Assembly (NCBI RefSeq): GCF_947172395.1
Contig: NC_069099.1
Span: forward strand, 12,343,740-12,407,739
From: Bicyclus anynana
Lineage: Eukaryota > Arthropoda > Insecta > Lepidoptera > Nymphalidae
Length of the DNA stretch: 64,000 nt
Direction: 5' to 3'
In this document: positions 57,055-64,000 of the stretch, piece by piece
Numbering within the stretch: the stretch's first letter is position 1
How the letters are laid out: each line of letters begins with the position of its first letter
Position numbers and translations under genes: made by a program
The notes under the pieces: generated by a model
What the model saw: the letters and a program-made list of their open reading frames with translations, nothing else
What the model was told of the DNA's origin: nothing
Database searches by the model: none

Positions 57055-57568
57055 TTTATGGTGTTAAGTTACGCGGATAGTAGAATATTTTGCACAAATT
57101 TGAATCATTAGCCAAAAAGACTGACCGTAGGCGGCCGGACGCTGCTACGTCCGCCGATGTTTAGGCATTCAGCAAAATAAGATATCCTAAAATACATTCT
57201 ATTAAATGTGTTAAATGTGTCGGTTTACGTTAACTCCATGAATCCATTGCAATGAGCACAAAATTTATCATTGATATCCCGTTTTAGTTCTTCCATTAAA
57301 TGATATGAAATATTTATATTTGTATTCGTTGACGCAACAACGCCAAATGGACCTTCAATCATACAATCATGAATACCTTCATTTCAATATTTTGCTGGAT
57401 TCCTAAAATTGTGTGTGGACATATCGACACACACGATTTATGTATTAATTCTACTTGTATGGACCAAACTGTCGTTAATACGGATGCATTACCAATTCCT
57501 TAACCCCTAATATTAAAATCAACATTATTTATCTACTTAATCATCTTATCGTTATAACGTGTACAGTA

Positions 57569-57574
57569 AATAAA
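57569..57574 (+). promoter_or_regulatory. candidate poly(A) signal
   Basis: AATAAA about 800 nt after the stop codon. One of several candidates; use cannot be decided from sequence. Confidence 0.35.
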
Positions 57575-57866
57575 TATATGGCCTTATGTAAATTATTTCC
57601 TTCGTTTGTTGGTATACATAATGTGCTTCTGTCGAGGGACATGTAAAAGTATTAACGTATAGCGTGTTGAGATTCGATGCGAGTTTTACGTTCCCCGTTA
57701 TCGCGTGTTAGTCATGCTCGAAATAATGCACGTTTAGGAGATGAGTGTTCTAAAATTGGATTACTGTAAGTAGTTTGATTTATTGTATAATGTATGGTCT
57801 CGTCATCTTTTATATGAACTCCTTTATGTCCCGTATCAAGTGATCCGCGTTATATGTGATCCGATT

Positions 57867-57874
57867 TGTATATA
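57867..57874 (+). promoter_or_regulatory. candidate Pumilio-type element
   Basis: TGTATATA, a match to UGUANAUA, about 1.1 kb after the stop. It is relevant only if the 3' UTR extends this far. Confidence 0.3.
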
Positions 57875-60069
57875 CGTACCAAAAATTGTTGAAAAATATA
57901 TATATAAAATCTCACCCTTTTGCTCTTACTTTGTACGCTTGACCTGTTTAAAATGTTATCTAAAGTCTCCTGTCTTTTTGTATATTATTGAAAAATGTGA
58001 TATTGTTATAAAATGAGATACATAAATAATAACTATGGATATTTATGCGAACTTCATTTATAAATGTTCATGTGTGTTAACTGTTAACATAAATATAATT
58101 ATTATGCTTCTAATTTGTTTCTCTTACGGGATGATGATCCTTTCAAACATTTGTATGATTATAATTTTTATAAATAATGTTCGTAAAATCTTTTAAAAGT
58201 AGTAAACCTAATGTTAAACATTCAGTGCTCAAATATTTTTCTTTAAGCATTAGTATCGTGTTTGTAAAGTACATTGTTTTTTGCGATAATGGAATATGAA
58301 TTTATTAAAACTTAACCACTTCATGCAAGGAAAGTACACGGTGTTAAAAACTCACACAAATATTTAAACTGGTTTATTTTTGATGCTACATTATTATTAT
58401 TGGCGTGAGACGTAACTTTTCATATCTTAGCCGCTTTTCTAGTATTTGCACTTTCAATACAAATGTGATATTTTACTTTAAGCAACTTTTCTAAAATATA
58501 ATTTAATAATTAATTTAGTTCGCTATTTTCTAATAAAATATAAAATTCATAATCAATAAACTGTTATTGTTGTTTATAATAAACATGTACATGTACCTTT
58601 TTGTATATTTAAATAAAAAATGATTTTTAAACTTAGATAAAACAATGTAATTTCAGAAACTTCAGACATAAAAGTGTTGCGCTGATAAAATAAAATTCCA
58701 TTATATTGAATAAATAAAAAAAATATGTAAATGAAAATTTGCCGCCATGCTGTGTTAATATTTCTTAAGACTCAATATTCAGAACCTACTATACGAATTA
58801 CCATAAGGTTTGTCGCCAACAGAGAGACAATAAAAATAACTAGGGCAGAAAACAATTGTTTTCTCCAATAGTGAATTCTGTTTAACATAGAAGTTACAAC
58901 GTCTATTCACATAAAGGCGTCTGTAATGGCCTACCTAGTTTTAGGGCTCGCATGTGATATAGCGGTACCACATACATACCTCGTATACGTATATAATATA
59001 ATGTAGCATTGAGATATAACCGAGAAGCACATTACTTAACACACACGGGAGTTAGATTTTCTGTATATTAGTATTTATCATGGATTACATATCTGTAGAT
59101 AGAATGTGGTTTGTCTAGTCCAAATCTCAATAATATATTATAAAACAAATATATTTACTCGTCTTACTAAATCTAAATTAAAAATCATTTCTTGGGTGAT
59201 TTTCTTGTGATTTTTAATCGACTGAATCGGTTTGATTTTATATTTTTTTCTACAAAATTAGTTTATTTTTAAAGCACACCATAATAATATAAAATAAATA
59301 AATAAAACATGAAAGTTTATTGTGTTACAGCTATAAGGGATAAAATAATCTTTCTCGTGTGCTTTATTATTAGGAGTTGTTTAGAACAAATTGTTTTAGA
59401 AAAATGTACCCAATGAATGGATAGAGTTATTGATGTCAGATATAATGTATCCAATATTTATATTCTCCACTCAGACTTATATCTTATCGGTATTTAGGTA
59501 AAGTGACAAAATATTATATTAATTTGATATTATTTAATTATATATACTTAACAGAAATACATGTTTTTACTCCCGTTTTAGGGAATAAACAATAGATTTT
59601 ATTAAAATACAGTTTTATATCAAAAAACATGCATTAAACTATGCGCGCTCTAACAAATATCTTTGTGTCTGGTTTATATTTCGGATAATATAAATCTAAA
59701 GTAGAATGTTAGAACTTCTATCTACTTCTATATTGAAATATCCAGCTGCAAACTGCGTAGTAATCTTTAAATAAATTGAGTATAGTCTACAATATACATG
59801 TATATGTATATGTATATATGTGTAAATCCATGTTGCCATTTTGTATATCTAGCTATTTCTTATACATCATCTTCGGTCATTTTATTCGTCGGAGTCTTAG
59901 ATATATAATATAATATACTCTTGTGTCGATAGTCTAATTACCTACAACAATTTAATAACTCGTAAAATCAACTTAATCAGCTGGTTGATTTCAATATATA
60001 TGTGGATAGATAACTCAAAAATAATAAGTAATAAAGAAATTTATGTCATGCAAATAAAGTTAAATTGTC

Positions 60070-60565
60070 AACAACCTGTGATTCCCAGACCTTCGGCATT
60101 TTTAAATGCTTAAAGTTTGTCAACCTTTGCTACAGTCGTAAGTTACTTTGGTAGCCAACTAAGAAGTATGTCAGGTCATGGTAGCTTTGGGAGATAGCAG
60201 GTATTATATTAAATTATTTATTATGATAATTATTGTACCGAATATTTCTCATAACTATAATAATGAGAAACCATGTAATCAGCACACAGTTAAATGTGGC
60301 AACATTTTACACTACTTTAAAAGAATATTGTTACGTGCTTATGTCCTATTTTATACATCAAATAAAATATAAAAAAAATGTTTTATGTTGAGGGACTTTT
60401 GAAACCTGATACCTCCCAAAGCTGATGTCTGACATGACATCTGACATCCCAAACATCCCAAAGATTTCAAGCTCCATAGTTCGCTACCGTAGTTACTTAT
60501 GTAAGTAGGTTTACAATCTTCTAGCTTTTATAAATGACTAAAGTCTGGTACTCACAGACACACGC
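60070..60565. repeat. long, diverged relative of the 48914-49098 MITE
   Basis: The left end cccagaccttcggcattttt, then tgcttaaagtttgtcaac; the right end tagcttttataaatgactaaagtctgg in inverse orientation. The interior repeats the tagctttgggagatagcagg and acctcccaaagct motifs in inverted orientation around an AT-rich insert. Confidence 0.6.
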
Positions 60566-60888
60566 TCCATAATGTAATGCGAATAAAACTACAAAGTTTT
60601 TAAAATGTTAAAACAAAATGTAGGTAAGTAATGTTTACCAAGCCACAAAGTTGTCACTTTAATTAAATATCAATTTATTGAAGAAACTTTTTCAAAAGCT
60701 CGTTTTGCATTGGCGATATATTCACGACTAGTCACGATCGAATCATTTTGTATGTAATACAAATGTAGGTTACCTACGTCCATTGCATTGAAAAGCCGTT
60801 GGGATCGACTATCTACATAAACCATATTGTTAGTTAGGAATAGTTTTTGTTTAAGGTGTTTTCTTTTATTTTACACAGTCCAGTTTAT

Positions 60889-61032
60889 GAAGATAAAGCG
60901 ATCGAGCTAGTATTAAAGAAAAGCGCACAGCGTTCATTCAATTTCATAAATATTTTACTACATATAGAAACTTCATCGACACATCAAGAAACCCTTTACC
61001 ATTTGACAATACTTGGTAAATATTATTTTTAA
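60889..61032 (+). CDS. orphan terminal-exon-like ORF (hypothetical)
   Basis: A strong acceptor (tcttttattttacacag, ending 60888) is followed by an open stretch of about 47 codons: PVYEDKAIELVLKKSAQRSF, then NFINILLHIETSSTHQETLY and HLTILGKYYF plus TAA. A run with AATAAATAAA lies near 61192. The frame implies phase 2 from an upstream exon. I do not recognise the protein, and no partner exon was found. It could be the last exon of a neighbouring + strand gene, part of a mobile element, or chance. Its frame does not fit splicing from unc-13 exon 22 (phase 0 gives a stop after three codons). Confidence 0.25.
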   Translation, partial: EDKAIELVLKKSAQRSFNFINILLHIETSSTHQETLYHLTILGKYYF

Positions 61033-61420
61033 GTGTAACATGTGATGAAACACATCAGTTCATTGTAAGTCGGTTACGCTCCAATTCTAGTATTAAATTC
61101 ACTAACATTGCATATATCTTTGTATAAATGCATATATGTAAATGTTACATGTTTAAACACATTATTGAATTTAGAATTTTTATGAAAATATAAATAAATA
61201 TCCGTATTTCAAATATAATTTCGTTTTGTTTTATTTTGTTTACTTCTACCTTGCGCTCTTACTTATTAAGATTTAGGTATACTCCGTATTACGTGCCTGT
61301 GAGGTATTCTAATACGAGAAATCCAATACCATCTAATTTTAAATACCATTAAGATAATTTAGCCATTTAGAAGCTATAAATGGTAAATAGTCTAGTCTAA
61401 TTTGACTATATGAAGCTACT

Positions 61421-61960
61421 CTACTACCAATTGAGAAGGCAGTTTCTCCTGAAAAGAGGCAAAAGGGCCATACAACGTTGGTTTAATGGTTGGTTTGATT
61501 AATAAAAGTATGTTTCTTGAAAAAAAATACATCGTCACTCTTCTTTCTCAAAAAGTTCGCCGGTGTACCAAAGAGGTGAAGGACATTTGGAAGGAAGCAA
61601 TATTGTTTTTTGGTATTATTTTTTTCTGTTACCGACAAGCTGAACAAACAAGAAGAGTAACAAACAAACCAATCACAAGTCTTCAAACAATTTCGTAAAA
61701 TTCGGACTTTATGGTCAACGATCTTTGCGTGTCCCGTTTATTGCACGCATGTAAATTGCTGGGTAGTTACGGTAGGCCAGGGCCAGGGATGGGATTCCCT
61801 TTTCTCTTTTAAAATTATCATTCTTTACAACTTTTTTTACCTTAAATAAATTATTTTTCTTGTGTGAAGATGAAAATCGATCTAATTGCCTCCAATATAT
61901 GTGCAAGCGACTTCGTCATTAAAAAATTGTCTGAAACTACTCGTCATTTAATGGGTATAA
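61421..61960 (-). repeat. decayed CR1/Jockey-like LINE fragment
   Basis: Reads ctactaccaattgagaaggc, and later ttgtgtgaagatgaaaatcg, attgcctccaa and ttcgtcattaaaaaattgtc, parallel to the 3' part of 47140-47850 (tgtgtgaaggtggaagctga, cggcctccaag). No intact ORF. Confidence 0.55.
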
Positions 61961-63639
61961 GTCATTATGATGTAAGATTAAGTTGAGGTAAGACATAATT
62001 TTATAACCAAGAAATGTCTGATAATAAACTTACCTCATTCTCGAAGCGTATAATCGACAGCTAGACATACTTCATTTAAATAAAGCTGTAAGTTTTTCAG
62101 CCCATGCTAACAATTACCTTAGGGGCGATAGTCAATAGGCAAGTGGACACTATTTTTTAAATGAATAGTTTATTATAGTTCTACTATGTTTAAATTAAGT
62201 TTTAAAGGAAATCCTTAACTTTTATTAATTGATATCGATATATTTCGGACTCTTATTCCATGTAATACACGAAATTAATATTAAATTTAACATGAGTCAA
62301 CTACCCTAATATGGATTCCAGACCCACAACCGTTAAAGTATTTTTTTATATTTACCTCAGAATAGTATCTAAGTAAATCTTAAGTTGCCAGTAAGTTAGC
62401 TTCGAAAAACATCGTTACTTATTTTATTTTGTTACAGCTGTTTTTTTTTTACTGCTGCTTAATTAATATTTATATGACTTAACAGTCACATTGTCTTACA
62501 AATTGCGTGGTTCGTTATCACGTTTCTACTCAGAAATTTTTATTATCTAGTTACCCTGATACTACTACCAGAATGAAAGAATTTTCGTAAATATAAAAGT
62601 TGAGCATCTCGTCAAGATGAAGCTACTTACGGAAAATTAACTTGATAGAAATCAATTGTCAAAATACTCCCCGTGTCTTGGACTAAGAGTAAGAGGTTTG
62701 TCGAGCTATCGCAGGCTATTGCTCTATTTAATATTATAGACGTCTTGGTGACGTCTAGTATGATCGCTTATACGTAATTAAATTATCCAGCAATGTTATG
62801 CATTGTATTGTATCGTAATTTCGGTCACAGTATTCTTTGTAAAAAGCATTAGAAGACTTATATTGCCAGTAGTACAAGCATCGTGGTGCAGTGACATTTT
62901 ATAAGTTATTGTTTTAAGTTTTCGTTTGCATGATGACTTTTCGGCGAAAAATAGTGGTACGTACTGGTGTTTCTTTTGCGTCTATACCTATTTAATAATA
63001 GCAGAAACAACAAGACTTAATTTATTTAAAAAATAAAAAAAGGCCAGCCCTCCCTTTTTTATAAATTTTCATCTGTGTTTTGTTTTATATTTTGTGTTTT
63101 TTGAAATTGTTAAGCATTAAAAAAATATTAATTAATGAGAGAAAAAATTCATTACTAACATAACAAATGCTCAAACTTTGTGAAAGTGTTGTCCAAGGAG
63201 AGTCGGCGAAAGGTATGAATGAGGCAATTCATGGTAGTGCAGCGTTTAGCTTTCAAGATCTCCAGAGATCTCCAGAGACTCCAGACTTTGGTGCTCTCAA
63301 TAACAAAAATGCTCCCTGAAAAATTGTTCGACAATGTTTTATCTATTCTGGTAAAACCGGGTCAATATCCGCTAGTATTTTTTTTAAATAACTGTTTTGA
63401 ATTTTTTTGACTATAATTAGTTTTCTGGTTTTCAGTTCAAATCCTTTGATAATATTTCTATCAGTTAAAATCATGTTTATAAATGTCTTGCAATTTGTCT
63501 CTTCTCGTCCCTTCTAAAATGTTATTGTGGAATAGAAACAATATTTATTAATAAAATTGAAGTGACTGTATATGATTTCTAAACGGTGCTTTTTAAAGCG
63601 TTTTTACCAAAACATAACCAAGGTTTTTAAATTCTTTTG

Positions 63640-63828
63640 TTAGTCTGTCTATCTTTCTGTTTGTCTTTGTCTTTCTTTTTGTTACTCCGGGTTAATCTAT
63701 GGAATGGAACTGAAACATAGAGGACGTTTCAACAACCTTTATGCTACTTATCCCGCAAAATCCATTGATTCCCGCAAGATTCGTGAAAAACGTTTCACGT
63801 GGGCGAAAACGCGGGCATCCGCTAGTAT
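63640..63828 (-). repeat. dispersed repeat, family B (reverse)
   Basis: Ends gaaaacgcgggcatccgctagta, the reverse of the family B head; the start is a gtctgtctatctttctgttt run. Confidence 0.6.
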
Positions 63829-64000
63829 CTAATAAAAATATTATCAAATGGCTGGGCAAGTTTGATAATATTTATCGGGAAGTATTCTTGACCTTGTGTT
63901 TCGTTTAGCCAAGCCAAGGCAAAATATGTACAATGTTTATAGAAAAACAGCTGTTTTTCGTTAAACACTTCGATTATTATTCATCAATAATCTCGAATCG

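Larger units (their letters stand above)
56769..60888 (+). other. unc-13 3' UTR and downstream flank
   Basis: The 3' UTR starts at 56769. Where it ends is uncertain: AATAAA signals occur from 57049 on and repeatedly to about 58715. The stretch 56769-59700 carries few recognisable repeats, which fits a long neuronal 3' UTR but does not prove one. From about 60070 a MITE relative is present. No further unc-13 exon was found. Confidence 0.6.
61033..64000. other. downstream intergenic flank
   Basis: AT-rich. It contains a decayed CR1/Jockey-like LINE fragment (61421-61960) and a family B repeat (63640-63828). Other ORFs here are short and unsupported. Confidence 0.7.

Overview
The window is animal nuclear DNA, almost certainly from a moth or butterfly. 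It is AT-rich and has long introns with GT-AG borders. Its interspersed repeats look lepidopteran: several tRNA-headed SINE families, RTE-type LINEs ending in (ATG)n, a CR1/Jockey-like LINE, a piggyBac-like element with TTAA target duplications, and many foldback MITEs. No bacterial, organellar or CRISPR features are present.

One gene dominates. The + strand from 4841 to 56768 carries the 3' part of unc-13 (Munc13), the presynaptic vesicle-priming factor. I could join 23 coding exons (one position has two alternatives) with fully consistent splice phases into a 1171-residue open frame ending in TGA at 56766-56768. Residue numbers below refer to this joined partial protein. Order: C1 diacylglycerol-binding zinc domain (exon 1); C1-C2B linker (exons 2-3); Ca2+-binding C2B (exons 3-6); MUN domain with its MHD1 and MHD2 parts (exons 7-19); C2C (exons 20-23). 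The N-terminal part and promoter lie upstream of the window.

Layout: 1-4840, intron upstream of C1, holding a 129-bp tandem repeat, a GC-rich island, a decayed DIRS-like retroelement and an inverted-repeat element. 4841-12091, exons of C1, linker and C2B. 12092-39194, one 27-kb intron between C2B and MUN, filled with repeats. 39195-56768, compact exon-rich MUN and C2C region whose introns carry SINEs, LINE fragments and MITEs. 56769-64000, 3' UTR and flank, with one orphan terminal-exon-like ORF.

Most interesting: (1) a pair of 107-nt tandem exons (8665-8771 and 8916-9022) with identical phases, which the reading frame forces to be mutually exclusive and which give two versions of the C1-C2B linker and first C2B strand; (2) a SINE inserted within 14 nt of the exon 15 acceptor, duplicating the acceptor's own pyrimidine tract; (3) intron 19 staying open in frame for 88 codons, so retention would give an isoform without C2C; (4) an RTE copy rearranged exactly as expected for twin priming; (5) a perfect 28-bp hairpin in intron 7 and hairpins beside the alternative exons.
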